From positions 835,806-899,805 of the forward strand of contig NZ_VFPD01000001.1 of assembly GCF_006716485.1 (NCBI RefSeq): DNA of 64,000 nucleotides. Direction: 5' to 3'. Position numbers and translations under genes: made by a program. Shown one piece after another: positions 18,328-26,503 of this stretch (the first letter of the stretch is position 1; the number at the start of each line of letters is the position of its first letter). Under the pieces are notes generated by a model that did not search any database, was not told the origin of the DNA, and saw nothing but the letters and a program-made list of their open reading frames with translations. The stretch comes from Chryseobacterium aquifrigidense (lineage in GTDB: Bacteria; Bacteroidota; Bacteroidia; Flavobacteriales; Weeksellaceae).

Positions 18328-19065
18328 TTACCAAGGCGTTTCACCTGTTTGGGGATTGTGTTCTTCACTGATAAACTTTCCCGAAGGACCGTCTTTGTCA
18401 ATCATTGCATATTTGGAAATTCTTACTCCTGCTTCCTGTACAGTACCCGTACCACGGTGATGATTAAAATCTGTAGCCACAAATCCGGGGCAGACTGCAT
18501 TGACCTTAAAAGCAGTGTCGCGAAGTTCATATGCAAGATTGATGGTGTACATATTCATTGCTGCTTTGGAAGCAGTGTATACAGCCCCTTTGTGCTGGTA
18601 ATATTTCCAGGTCGGGTCGCATTGCAGTGTAAGTGAGCAACCACTTGATGATACGTTGACAATCCTCGGCTCATCAGATTTGTCTAGCAAATCAGTAAAG
18701 GCTTGCGTTACCCGGATAACACCATATAAATTGGTATCCATTACTTTATGGAAATTTTCGGCTGGCGCTTCCAGGGCTGCTTGGGGCAATCCACCATTTA
18801 TTCCTGCGTTATTGATAAGTACATCCAGTGTATCTGTTCTGCTTCCAATTTCTTTTCTGGCTTGCGTAACGGATAGCTGGTCTGTTACATCCAGCTGAAT
18901 AGCTTCCACATTAGTGTAACCAGCTTTATTGAGTTGCTGTACTGCTGATTCTCCATTATCTAGATTTCTGCTTCCTATGAAAACATAATATCCATTTTCC
19001 AGAAGTTGTCGGGCAGTTTCAAACCCAACTCCCTTATTAGCTCCTGTTATCAATGCTTTTTTCAT
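18328..19065 (-). CDS. SDR-family oxidoreductase
   Basis: The 245-aa protein has TGANKGVGFETA for cofactor binding, NNAG near residue 88 and YTASKAA near 160, followed by VNAVCPGFVATDFN. It resembles plant-type carbonyl reductases. It is 11 bases downstream of an NmrA-like gene on the same strand, so the two are probably co-transcribed. Confidence 0.85.
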   Translation of the reverse strand: MKKALITGANKGVGFETARQLLENGYYVFIGSRNLDNGESAVQQLNKAGYTNVEAIQLDVTDQLSVTQARKEIGSRTDTLDVLINNAGINGGLPQAALEAPAENFHKVMDTNLYGVIRVTQAFTDLLDKSDEPRIVNVSSSGCSLTLQCDPTWKYYQHKGAVYTASKAAMNMYTINLAYELRDTAFKVNAVCPGFVATDFNHHRGTGTVQEAGVRISKYAMIDKDGPSGKFISEEHNPQTGETPW

Positions 19066-19076
19066 TTTAAAATTAT

Positions 19077-19979
19077 TTATTGGTTGTATACTTCTGCGAA
19101 TTCTTTCGCAAAATCATTAAGTTTTATTATGCCTAACTTAGGTTTGTTCAAGTAGAAATCTTGATACAGACTTCCATCAGCCTGTGCTTGCTGCATTGCT
19201 ATCATACCTTTTACAATCCATTCATTGACACCTGCAGAAAGCATCTGATTACGCAATTCTTCAGCTGGGATTATTCTCCACTGTAAATCTGTATTTCCGA
19301 TCGCTTTTCCCAAAGCATCTGCAATTTCGTCCGGCGAAACTTCATCACTTGCGACATACTGTACCGTTCTACCGACAAAAGGTTTTTCCATTTCATCTGC
19401 AATGGTTGTTGCTATATCTTGAGGAGACACCCAAGGTTCTTTTATGCTGCCGCCATAACTTTGGATAATAGCTCCCTGAGATTTTATAATTGGCATCCAT
19501 CTGTAGATATTGCTAAAGAAACCTACGGGACGAAGAAATTTTATGGAAAAACTTTCTGGTAATGTCCGCAAAATATTTTCTACATTGTGATGCACGAGAA
19601 GGCTTCCTGTACCTTGCTCCGAATGAGCACCAACACTGCTTAGGTGGATAATATTTTTTACTCCGGAATCTTGAATAGCTTGCACATAATTTGCGGCTAT
19701 TTTTTTAAACTCTTTTAAGAAGTCAATATCCTTATCGAAGATACTTCCAATTCCTTCCCAAGCTTCCATCAAATAAATTGCGTCGGCACCCTGAAAAGTT
19801 TCCGTTAAAAACTGAACGTCCTGAATTGTTCCAATAGCAGGCAATGCGCCCAATTTTTCTATTTCAACTTTTCTTTCAGTTTTACTGCTGATGAGTGTCA
19901 CCTGATGCCCTCTTGCTACTAATAATTTTGTAAGTGGTTTTCCTATATTCCCTAAAGAACCTGTTAATACGATATTCAT
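19077..19979 (-). CDS. NAD(P)H-binding NmrA-like protein
   Basis: I start at the ATG at 19979 (MNIVLTGSLGNIGKPLTKLL); the longer frame to 20090 adds a non-homologous stretch overlapping the TetR promoter. The 300-aa product has the N-terminal Rossmann fold GSLGNIGK of atypical SDR/NmrA proteins, which act as redox sensors or quinone reductases. It is divergent from a TetR-type regulator. Confidence 0.8.
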   Translation of the reverse strand: MNIVLTGSLGNIGKPLTKLLVARGHQVTLISSKTERKVEIEKLGALPAIGTIQDVQFLTETFQGADAIYLMEAWEGIGSIFDKDIDFLKEFKKIAANYVQAIQDSGVKNIIHLSSVGAHSEQGTGSLLVHHNVENILRTLPESFSIKFLRPVGFFSNIYRWMPIIKSQGAIIQSYGGSIKEPWVSPQDIATTIADEMEKPFVGRTVQYVASDEVSPDEIADALGKAIGNTDLQWRIIPAEELRNQMLSAGVNEWIVKGMIAMQQAQADGSLYQDFYLNKPKLGIIKLNDFAKEFAEVYNQ

Positions 19980-20080
19980 TGTACTTATATTTATAAGAAC
20001 AAAATTGCGGCAACCACAGGAAATAGAAATAACAGAATCAGGGAATTGATTAACAAAAACGTGTGAAAAAAAGTTTTTTA

Positions 20081-20100
20081 AAACAATCATTTCAAAATAA
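20081..20100. promoter_or_regulatory. putative TetR operator, copy 1
   Basis: AAACAATCATTTCAAAATAA here is nearly identical to copies at 20718-20737 and 21408-21427, each just upstream of a gene in this TetR cluster. It precedes the TATCTTTG promoter element at 20105-20112. Confidence 0.6.
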
Positions 20101-20104
20101 ATAT

Positions 20105-20112
20105 TATCTTTG
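20105..20112 (+). promoter_or_regulatory. TAnnTTTG promoter element of the TetR gene
   Basis: TATCTTTG fits the -7 consensus and ends seven bases before the ATG at 20120. The longer frame that starts at 20063 would begin upstream of the promoter, which supports the 20120 start. Confidence 0.55.
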
Positions 20113-20119
20113 CATAGTT

Positions 20120-20695
20120 ATGGCAAGAAATGTAGAGTTCAACGAAGAGCAGGCAATTGATAAAGCTATGGAAGTATTCTGGAAGAATGGTTACACAGCT
20201 ACCTCGATGCGTGACTTGACTGATGCTATGAAAATTAACAGTAGCAGTTTATATAACACCATTGGAGATAAACATACTTTATTTATTAAATGTTTGGAGC
20301 AATATACCGCTCAACGTCAACAAAGGTTTCTGGAGTTAGTACAAGGAGACTCGTCACCATTGGAACGATTAAAATATTTAATTAACGTAGTGGCCGAAAG
20401 CATTGATCAGACTCCTGCTGCCTGTATGGCGATAAAAGCTTCTTTCGAGCTGGCGGAACAGGATACTGCGGTACATTCTATTCTAAAGAAAGATTTAAAC
20501 TTTTCTTTTGAACAAGTTAAAATGCTCTTGGAACAAGCTTGTATCGTTGGTGAAGTGGATGCTGATATGGATATAGATGCTACTGCTCATTACGTTGTAA
20601 ATAGTTTTACTGGCTGGTACGAGATGTATGTACTTTATAAAAATAAAGATCTTATCAGAAATATGAGTAGTTTCTTAATAAAAACCTTACTCTAA
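20120..20695 (+). CDS. TetR/AcrR-family regulator
   Basis: The 191-aa protein begins MARNVEFNEEQAIDKAMEVF and has the TetR HTH at residues about 10-55 (GYTATSMRDLTDAMKINSSS). The C-terminal ligand domain is all-helical. It is divergent from the NmrA-like gene and heads a row with a nitroreductase and an SDR gene. All three plus-strand genes share an AAACAATCATTTT-type sequence just upstream, so the protein probably represses itself and both enzymes. Confidence 0.85.
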   Translation: MARNVEFNEEQAIDKAMEVFWKNGYTATSMRDLTDAMKINSSSLYNTIGDKHTLFIKCLEQYTAQRQQRFLELVQGDSSPLERLKYLINVVAESIDQTPAACMAIKASFELAEQDTAVHSILKKDLNFSFEQVKMLLEQACIVGEVDADMDIDATAHYVVNSFTGWYEMYVLYKNKDLIRNMSSFLIKTLL

Positions 20696-20717
20696 ATTTT
20701 TTTTTTCATTAAATCTG

Positions 20718-20737
20718 AAACAATCATTTTAAAATAA
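20718..20737. promoter_or_regulatory. putative TetR operator, copy 2
   Basis: AAACAATCATTTTAAAATAA lies within a roughly 37-base repeat (T-run, CATT, AATCTGAAACAA, CATTTTAAAATA) shared with copy 3. With its right flank it forms an imperfect palindrome centred on TTTTAAAA. Confidence 0.6.
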
Positions 20738-20758
20738 ACATTTGTTAAATTTTTGAAT

Positions 20759-21388
20759 ATGAAATCATTAGAACATTTAAGCTGGCGGTACACTGTAAAG
20801 AAGTTCAGCAACCAAAAGGTAGATCAAGAAAACGTCGAAAAAATTGTTGAGGCAATCAATCTTTCCGCATCCTCGGGCGGACTTCAACCCTATAGAGTAA
20901 TTGTAGTTGAAAACAAAGAAGTGCAAAAACGCTTAAGAGCAGACTCTTTCAATGCGCAAATAGAAGAAGCTTCTCACTTATTAGTTTTTGCATCTTATAA
21001 GAAAATGACAAAGGAATATATTACAGAATTCATGGAGTTAAATTCCAAAGTAAGAAATATGCCAATGTCTGAATTAGAAGATTATAAATCAGCGCTAGAG
21101 TTCTATCATTTGAATAAGACTGAAGAAGAAAGTGCGATATGGGCGGCCAAACAAGCATATATAGGTCTGGGAACTGCATTGATTGCGGCAGCTGAACTAC
21201 AGATTGATACAACACCGATGGAAGGTTTCGATCCCGAAATTGCAAACAAAGTATTGGGTCTGAAAGAAAAAGGTTTGCAGAGTGTTCTCATATTAGCATT
21301 AGGATATAGAGACCTAGAAAACGACTGGAACATTGAACTCAAAAAAGTACGTTTGCCAATCAACGAATTTTCCACCATTATCAAGTAA
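20759..21388 (+). CDS. nitroreductase-family NAD(P)H-dependent oxidoreductase
   Basis: The 209-aa protein carries the FMN-binding nitroreductase pattern: WRYTVKKF near residue 10, SASSGGLQPYRVIVVE near 40, and IGLGTALIAAAEL near 140. I use the ATG at 20759. Such enzymes reduce nitro compounds or quinones in the cytosol. The upstream repeat shared with the TetR gene suggests the same repressor. Confidence 0.82.
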   Translation: MKSLEHLSWRYTVKKFSNQKVDQENVEKIVEAINLSASSGGLQPYRVIVVENKEVQKRLRADSFNAQIEEASHLLVFASYKKMTKEYITEFMELNSKVRNMPMSELEDYKSALEFYHLNKTEEESAIWAAKQAYIGLGTALIAAAELQIDTTPMEGFDPEIANKVLGLKEKGLQSVLILALGYRDLENDWNIELKKVRLPINEFSTIIK

Positions 21389-21407
21389 ATTTTTTTCATT
21401 TAATCTG

Positions 21408-21427
21408 AAACAAACATTTTAAAATAT
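21408..21427. promoter_or_regulatory. putative TetR operator, copy 3
   Basis: AAACAAACATTTTAAAATAT differs from copy 2 by two bases and sits nine bases before the ATG of the SDR gene at 21436. Confidence 0.55.
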
Positions 21428-21435
21428 TATTAATT

Positions 21436-22215
21436 ATGTCAAATCAAACATTATTAGGAAAGGTTGCTCTCGTCACTGGCGGAACCAAAGGAATAGGGAA
21501 ATCTATTGCCAATCAACTTTCAGAGCAAGGTGCCACTGTTATCGTCACGGCTAGAAATGCACCAGCAACGGCAATTCCACAAGAGTTTATAGCAAGCGAT
21601 ATTACGAACCCTGATTCTGTAAAAGTTTTAGCAGAAAAGATTTTAGGTAAATATGGTAAAGTTGATATCCTCATCAATAACGCCGGTGGATTGACTGGGC
21701 CCGGCGGCGGTTATCAAACTCCAACAGATGAACAATGGATGAACGAATTTAATTTTAATGTACTTTCATCTGTTCGTATAGACCGTGCATTTATTCCAAG
21801 TATGGTCGAACAGAGAAGCGGTGTTGTAATTCACATCACTACAGTTTCTGCTTATAAACCTTTTTACAGTTTTAATTTGACCTATGCTACTGTAAAATCG
21901 GCATTAAATACTTACAGCAAAAGCTTAGCAAATGAACTGGGCCCAAGTGGCGTACGTGTCAATTTGGTTTCTCCAGGAATAATCAGTACGGAGATGACGG
22001 AAGCCTTTATCGAAAGTAGAGCGAAGGAAAATAATATGTCGTTGGATCAGGCAACACAAGACTTTATTAACGCGGCCGGAGGTATTCCGTGTGGTAGGAT
22101 GGCTACAACTGACGAAGTCGCCAATGTAGTTTCTTTTTTAGTTTCTGACGCTGCTAGCTATGTTACAGGATCTAACTATTACGTAGATGGCGGTATATTT
22201 CCAATAGTTCATTAA
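21436..22215 (+). CDS. SDR-family oxidoreductase
   Basis: The 259-aa classical SDR has VTGGTKGIGKSIA, NNAGG near 85, a catalytic Tyr in TYATVKSALN (YxxxK) near 150 and the closing SYVTGSNYYVDGG. It is last in the TetR-controlled row and ends before a strong terminator at 22295-22332. Confidence 0.85.
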   Translation: MSNQTLLGKVALVTGGTKGIGKSIANQLSEQGATVIVTARNAPATAIPQEFIASDITNPDSVKVLAEKILGKYGKVDILINNAGGLTGPGGGYQTPTDEQWMNEFNFNVLSSVRIDRAFIPSMVEQRSGVVIHITTVSAYKPFYSFNLTYATVKSALNTYSKSLANELGPSGVRVNLVSPGIISTEMTEAFIESRAKENNMSLDQATQDFINAAGGIPCGRMATTDEVANVVSFLVSDAASYVTGSNYYVDGGIFPIVH

Positions 22216-22294
22216 TAAAAACGTATTGACAGGTTGATTGATTGATACGTCCAATAAATTTTTGTACTGTTATTTTCTCTAAGATCGACAGATA

Positions 22295-22332
22295 AAAAAC
22301 GGGAGAAGTGGCATTTGCCGCTTCTCCCGTTT
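22295..22332. terminator. strong bidirectional hairpin terminator
   Basis: ACGGGAGAAG-T-GGCA pairs with TGCC-G-CTTCTCCCGT, with A-run before and T-run after. It separates convergent SDR genes. Confidence 0.85.
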
Positions 22333-22352
22333 AATGCTTTAAAATCTGAAGA

Positions 22353-23096
22353 TTATTTTAAAAGGTAATTGAGGTAACCACCATCGGCAACAATCTCCGT
22401 ACCAGTGATGAAGCTCGCAGAGTCAGATGCCAGAAACATCACGGTTTGCGCAATCTCTTCCGGGCGGCCCAATCGCTGCAATGCTGTAACACTTGCAAAA
22501 TAGTCTTTGATTTCCGGAGTGATAACACTATTCAATCCAGGCGTTTCCGTTGAACCAGGACTCACAATATTAACACGTATCTTTCTGCTTGCTAATTCGT
22601 TTGCAGCAACGTGTGCAATTTTATTGATTGCACCTTTTGTAGCTGAATATACAATTGCGCCAGCGTTTGCAGCCGTAGCTACTGTAGAGGATGTGAAAAT
22701 AACTGATGCTCCGTCAGCTAAATGAGGAATTAGTTTTTGTAGGGTAAAGAAATTTCCCTTGACATTAGTATTAAACTGTGCATCAAAATTCTCTTCGGTA
22801 ACTTCTGCTATCGGCTCAAATTTTCCAATCCCGGCATTTAAAAATAGCACATCCAGTTTATTTCCTGTTTCAGCAATTGTTTTTTCCAAGATTGCAATCT
22901 CGCTGATTTTTGACGTGTCCGAAATCACTGTTTTCAAATTAGGATTATTAATCTCTGTAGCAGCTTTTTCTAAATTGCTTGCACTTCGACCTGTAATCCA
23001 TACTTGTGCTCCTGCATTAATAAAAGCTTTTGCTGTTGCTAATCCTATTCCGGTAGTTCCCCCGGTTATTACAACATTTTTATTTTCAAAATTCAT
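22353..23096 (-). CDS. SDR-family oxidoreductase
   Basis: The 247-aa protein has ITGGTTGIGLATAKAF, LFLNAGIG near 85, YSATKGA near 150 and SASFITGTEIVADGG at the end. It is divergent from an intact HxlR regulator and separated from it by the GTAAC-repeat operator, which suggests direct control, perhaps by electrophilic or quinone stress. Confidence 0.85.
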   Translation of the reverse strand: MNFENKNVVITGGTTGIGLATAKAFINAGAQVWITGRSASNLEKAATEINNPNLKTVISDTSKISEIAILEKTIAETGNKLDVLFLNAGIGKFEPIAEVTEENFDAQFNTNVKGNFFTLQKLIPHLADGASVIFTSSTVATAANAGAIVYSATKGAINKIAHVAANELASRKIRVNIVSPGSTETPGLNSVITPEIKDYFASVTALQRLGRPEEIAQTVMFLASDSASFITGTEIVADGGYLNYLLK

Positions 23097-23147
23097 AGTA
23101 AAAAAATTTATTTATGCTGCAAATTTACGAGGAAGTAATTAATTTCA

Positions 23148-23195
23148 GTAACTTTGTAACGTAAAGTAACAGTAACATTTGAGTAACCAGATAAC
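23148..23195. promoter_or_regulatory. HxlR-type operator with GTAAC repeats (right copy)
   Basis: GTAAC occurs at 23148, 23156, 23166, 23172 and 23183, with ATAAC at 23191. The last four units have spacings 6, 11 and 8, identical to the left copy at 15760-15789. Confidence 0.65.
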
Positions 23196-23198
23196 ATC

Positions 23199-23558
23199 AT
23201 GATTGGAACAAACGCAGTAGCAGAGCACAAAAGAGAAATTATGGCAGTACACGACGCGATGGATGTACTGAATGGTAAATGGAAAATATCTATTTTATCT
23301 TCTATTTGCTATTATAACAAAAGAAGATTTTCTGATATCTTAAATGATGTAAAAGGGATTTCTAATAGAATGCTAAGCAAAGAATTGAAGGAATTAGAAA
23401 TCAACAAACTTGTTACACGGACTGTTTTGGATACTCAGCCAGTTACAGTTCAATATGAACTTACAAAATATGGTCTATCCTTGAAAACCATTATAAATAA
23501 TCTAGCAGATTGGGGAATAGAGCATCGTAAAATAATAACTGGTAAGCAGGGAGAGTAA
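23199..23558 (+). CDS. HxlR-family transcriptional regulator
   Basis: The 119-aa winged-helix protein has VLNGKWKISILSSICYYNKR, the recognition region GISNRMLSKELKELEINKLV and the closing WGIEHRKII. It lacks the usual N-terminal cysteine of redox-sensing HxlR proteins. It is divergent from the SDR gene, its likely target, and may also bind the matching operator 7.4 kb to the left. Confidence 0.85.
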   Translation: MIGTNAVAEHKREIMAVHDAMDVLNGKWKISILSSICYYNKRRFSDILNDVKGISNRMLSKELKELEINKLVTRTVLDTQPVTVQYELTKYGLSLKTIINNLADWGIEHRKIITGKQGE

Positions 23559-23662
23559 TAATCATCTGTTTTTTGAGATTTTTTATTTAAATTTATATAA
23601 CCACCATTTGATGGTAGCATTATTTTTTATTTCAGTTGTTTCAAATAATAAATGAATTAGTT

Positions 23663-23737
23663 TTATAAGATTGTAAGCTCAACAAGTTTATTCAAATCTT
23701 CTAAGAAAGTGTTCGAAAAATGTACCTCTGGGGTCCC
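23663..23737 (-). pseudogene. decayed gene tail, right copy
   Basis: The minus strand reads VHFSNTFLEDLNKLVELTIL before the stop, homologous to the tail at 14571-14744, and is closed upstream by a stop. It marks the right side of the 14.6-23.7 kb segment. Confidence 0.45.
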
Positions 23738-23894
23738 TTAAAGGATTTTGTAAATATTGTAAAAAGTTTTATTTTTGTAAAAGATTAAGTTACTAAAAAG
23801 TTAAGTTTGATAATAACTGAAACTGTGGCAGAAACATGGCAGTAGTTATTTTGAAAAATGAAAATATTAGGCAGAGTGCGGATTATAGAATTTA

Positions 23895-23917
23895 GGTTCG
23901 AATCCCTCACTCTCCGC
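23895..23917 (+). tRNA. 3' end of a tRNA-Ser (partial; T-arm and acceptor only)
   Basis: GGTTCGAATCC followed by CTCACTCTCCGC has the T-loop and acceptor end expected of a serine tRNA. A GGCAGAGTG just upstream could be a leftover of the D-arm, but the 5' acceptor strand and anticodon arm are absent. Integrative elements commonly use tRNA 3' ends as attachment sites, so this may be an att remnant. It cannot make a functional tRNA. Confidence 0.6.
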
Positions 23918-23957
23918 AAAAAAACCTTAAATCAATTGATTTAAGGTTTTTTATTTT
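23918..23957 (+). terminator. hairpin terminator after the tRNA-Ser fragment
   Basis: AAACCTTAAATCA and its complement form a 13-bp stem with a minimal loop, followed by a T-run. It sits directly after the tRNA 3' end, as a native tRNA terminator would. Confidence 0.8.
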
Positions 23958-23978
23958 TACATCATGTGACTTAATAAT

Positions 23979-24010
23979 AAAAGCCCTGCAATTCACAAAA
24001 TTGCAGGGTT
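23979..24010 (-). terminator. terminator of the GG-leader peptide genes
   Basis: AAGCCCTGCAATT pairs with AATTGCAGGGTT; on the minus strand a TTTTATT run follows. It lies just after the stop of the first peptide gene. Confidence 0.75.
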
Positions 24011-24031
24011 TATTTTGAGCATAAAGTCTTT

Positions 24032-24178
24032 TTAACTTAAAATCTCACATGGTGCTATACAGATTACCCACGGGCATCTTTTAATTCCCGGAGGTGGACA
24101 GCATGCTTCAGAGCAGCTTACCGCTCCGCCATTAATGCTCTTCAATTGGTCTCTTGAAATTTTTTTAGAATTTTTCAT
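24032..24178 (-). CDS. GG-leader Cys-rich bacteriocin-like peptide A, 48 aa
   Basis: The ORF encodes MKNSKKISRDQLKSINGG followed by a 30-residue core with six cysteines (22, 26, 27, 35, 40, 44) and a Pro-rich middle. The leader matches the MKNxKKxxRxxLKxIxGG pattern of bacteriocin-like or natural-product precursors common in Chryseobacterium. The Gly17-Gly18 pair is the expected cleavage site of a peptidase-domain ABC exporter, but none is present in this window. A second, similar peptide is encoded 27 bases upstream on the same strand. Confidence 0.75.
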   Translation of the reverse strand: MKNSKKISRDQLKSINGGAVSCSEACCPPPGIKRCPWVICIAPCEILS

Positions 24179-24205
24179 AGTCAAGTAATTGCGTTAAACT
24201 TAAGA

Positions 24206-24349
24206 TTAAGGCTGGTTTCCACCACCACATCCGTCGTAAGGCATACATTGCCACTTACCACCGATTAAACATAGCTGACCACCTCTGCAGTCAATGCCTC
24301 CCTTAATTGTTTTCAATTCCTGTCTTTCGATTTTCTTTAAATTTTTCAT
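24206..24349 (-). CDS. GG-leader Cys-rich bacteriocin-like peptide B, 47 aa
   Basis: The ORF encodes MKNLKKIERQELKTIKGG followed by a Gly-rich 29-residue core with four cysteines (21, 27, 35, 41). Leader length and the GG at 17-18 match peptide A, while the cores differ, as in two-peptide systems or diversified families. Probably co-transcribed with peptide A and ended by the hairpin at 23979-24010. Whether it is a bacteriocin, a signal or another secreted peptide cannot be told from sequence. Confidence 0.75.
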   Translation of the reverse strand: MKNLKKIERQELKTIKGGIDCRGGQLCLIGGKWQCMPYDGCGGGNQP

Positions 24350-24623
24350 AATAATTTTTACGTTTAGTTCAATTCGAAATTAATAAAATTTTATCAACTA
24401 TTGTAGAATTATTGTAAAAATATTTATTTTTTAATTATTTACTTGTAGGATGTTTTGTAATTATTTCATGGAATTAAGTAAAATTGTTTTACAGAAAAAG
24501 CCTTGAAATCTGTACTTAAAGAGTTGATTTCATTTTAATAAAATCTTGCCCTGTGACAAGTCCGTTTTCAGATTGACTTGGTAATTTTGATTAAAAGTTT
24601 AATTCACCAAACCTGATAATATT

Positions 24624-25484
24624 ATGAAAAGTTTATTCAAATTCTCTGCATTATTGGTCTTAGCTGTTTTTCTTACAGCATCGAAGGCATATGGACAAAA
24701 AATAAAACCTTCTGAAAGTGGTTATGCCCCCGTAAATGGGATCAAAGTTTACTACGAAGTTTATGGTAAAGGAAAACCTATTGTACTGTTACATGGTGCC
24801 TTCATGACGATTGATATGAATTGGGGTGAGTTGATCCCGGAATTATCCAAAAACAGGAAAGTAATAGCACTTGAACTACAGGGGCATGGGCATACTCCGT
24901 TTTCGGAAAGAAAATTATCACACGCTACTTTGGCCAGTGATGTTACAAAGGTAATGGACTATCTGAAAATTGATAAAGCAGATGTTGCAGGCTACAGTTT
25001 TGGAGGAGAAGTGGCTTATCAGCTGGCTATACAAAGTCCGGAAAGAGTGAACAGACTGGTTATTATTTCTTCAACTTATAAGAGCAAAGGCTGGCTGCCT
25101 GAAGTCAATAAAGCCATTGAAGGAATGAAACCCGAATTCTTTACAAACAGCCCTATGCATACTGCCTACGACGCCGTTGCACCGGATAAAACAAAATGGA
25201 CACCATTTCTGGAACACATGATGGCTTCTGCCCGAAAGCCTTTTGACCTTGGTGAAGACAATATCTCTAAAATTCCGGTACCTGTCTTAATCATTGCCGG
25301 AGATAATGACGGATTGGATAAAACAGAGCTTTCAAAAACCTATAAATTATTGGGAGGTGACGTTTTTGCCGATATGGGCGAATTACCAAAATCCCAGCTG
25401 GCTATTGCTCCTGGGCAAACCCATATAAGTCTGATGATGCAGACGGCAATGATTCTGAACTATCTGAATAACTTTTTAAAATAG
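24624..25484 (+). CDS. exported alpha/beta hydrolase
   Basis: The 286-aa protein has a Sec signal (1-24, ending in AYGQ), the oxyanion motif VLLHGAF, the nucleophile elbow GYSFGG (Ser near 124), an acidic residue in IIAGDNDG and a histidine in PGQTHISL. It is expected to act in the periplasm as an esterase or lipase-like enzyme of unknown substrate. The VOC gene follows after four bases. Confidence 0.85.
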   Translation: MKSLFKFSALLVLAVFLTASKAYGQKIKPSESGYAPVNGIKVYYEVYGKGKPIVLLHGAFMTIDMNWGELIPELSKNRKVIALELQGHGHTPFSERKLSHATLASDVTKVMDYLKIDKADVAGYSFGGEVAYQLAIQSPERVNRLVIISSTYKSKGWLPEVNKAIEGMKPEFFTNSPMHTAYDAVAPDKTKWTPFLEHMMASARKPFDLGEDNISKIPVPVLIIAGDNDGLDKTELSKTYKLLGGDVFADMGELPKSQLAIAPGQTHISLMMQTAMILNYLNNFLK

Positions 25485-25488
25485 CTTG

Positions 25489-25860
25489 ATGATGAATACA
25501 AAATTTGAAGCAGGAATAAATATTGCCATAAAAATTCCAAAAAGTACATACGAAAAAACGGTTTCTTTTTATAGGGATATTTTAAAATTGGAAGTTGAGG
25601 AAAAACCAATTAATAACCCTACGGTTTCAAGAACTCACGAGGTAAAGTTCGGAAATAATATTATTTGGCTGGACTGTGTCGACAACTATACTCATTCCGA
25701 AACCTGGTTACAGCTTACTGTCCCCGATGTAGAAATTGCTACCCAATATTTGCAGTCAAACGGTGTGGAAACCTGTGATGAGATTGAAGAGCTACCTGAA
25801 AATATGCACTGGATTACTGATCCTGCTGGTACAGTGTTCAATTTGCAGCAAAAGAAGTAA
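25489..25860 (+). CDS. VOC-family (glyoxalase-like) protein
   Basis: The 123-aa protein shows the paired betaalphabetabetabeta units of VOC enzymes (INIAIKIPKSTYEKTVSFYR near the start; DPAGTVFNL at the end). I begin at the ATG at 25489; the next ATG is equally possible. Metal ligands are not all obvious. It directly follows the hydrolase gene and is probably in its operon. Confidence 0.75.
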   Translation: MMNTKFEAGINIAIKIPKSTYEKTVSFYRDILKLEVEEKPINNPTVSRTHEVKFGNNIIWLDCVDNYTHSETWLQLTVPDVEIATQYLQSNGVETCDEIEELPENMHWITDPAGTVFNLQQKK

Positions 25861-25960
25861 AAGTAAGATGTGGTGAGTAGGCTCTTTATGAAATTATAGT
25901 GAGCGAATTGTATAATTTTAATACCTTAGCTATTAAATCATTAAAATTTTAAATTATTCC

Positions 25961-26503
25961 ATGAAGACGAAAACATTCAATTTTATTGCAGCCCTCTTTT
26001 TTCTTGTATTAAATGTGACGGCTTTTTCACAAAAAACAGCCGCTTTAAATTCTTTACTAGACAAAAACTCAGAATTTGTATTCCCACAAACCCCTGATAA
26101 AATCTCAAAAGCACTGAATGTAAAGACCGTTTTTTATGAAGATGCCAATGGAGAAAAATATGCAAAATGGCCAATGAAAACAGGACTGGAACTTTATTGC
26201 GGTCTTGAAAAAGATAATACTGTTAATGAAATTTTTTTCGCAACTGCAGATAATAAATCTTTAGTGGTGGAAGGACTTCCTTTCGGCCTTGTTCTGAATA
26301 AAAGTACATTACAGGATAGCAAAAATAAGTTCAGTAAATACCATGCTAAAACACAAAAGTTAGGAGCTGACAGTGAGTTTCCAGGTGGGTCAAAACTGGT
26401 TTTTAAAAAAGGAAAACATTATGCAACACTGTTTTTCGACAGCAAAAACCTTTTAAAGTTATTAGGTTTAACAACGGCACTTATTGATCCGGCCGCCAAT
26501 TAA
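25961..26503 (+). CDS. exported protein of unknown function, 180 aa
   Basis: A signal peptide (1-24, ending in TAFSQ) is followed by a mixed alpha/beta domain with a repeated-looking pattern (FYEDANGEKYAKWPMKTGLE; VLNKSTLQDSKNKF). I recognise no family. Probably periplasmic. Confidence 0.6.
   Translation: MKTKTFNFIAALFFLVLNVTAFSQKTAALNSLLDKNSEFVFPQTPDKISKALNVKTVFYEDANGEKYAKWPMKTGLELYCGLEKDNTVNEIFFATADNKSLVVEGLPFGLVLNKSTLQDSKNKFSKYHAKTQKLGADSEFPGGSKLVFKKGKHYATLFFDSKNLLKLLGLTTALIDPAAN

Noticed and set aside
19980..20090. Longer start of the NmrA-like gene
   Set aside because: The extra 37 residues do not resemble the family and overlap the divergent TetR promoter and operator.
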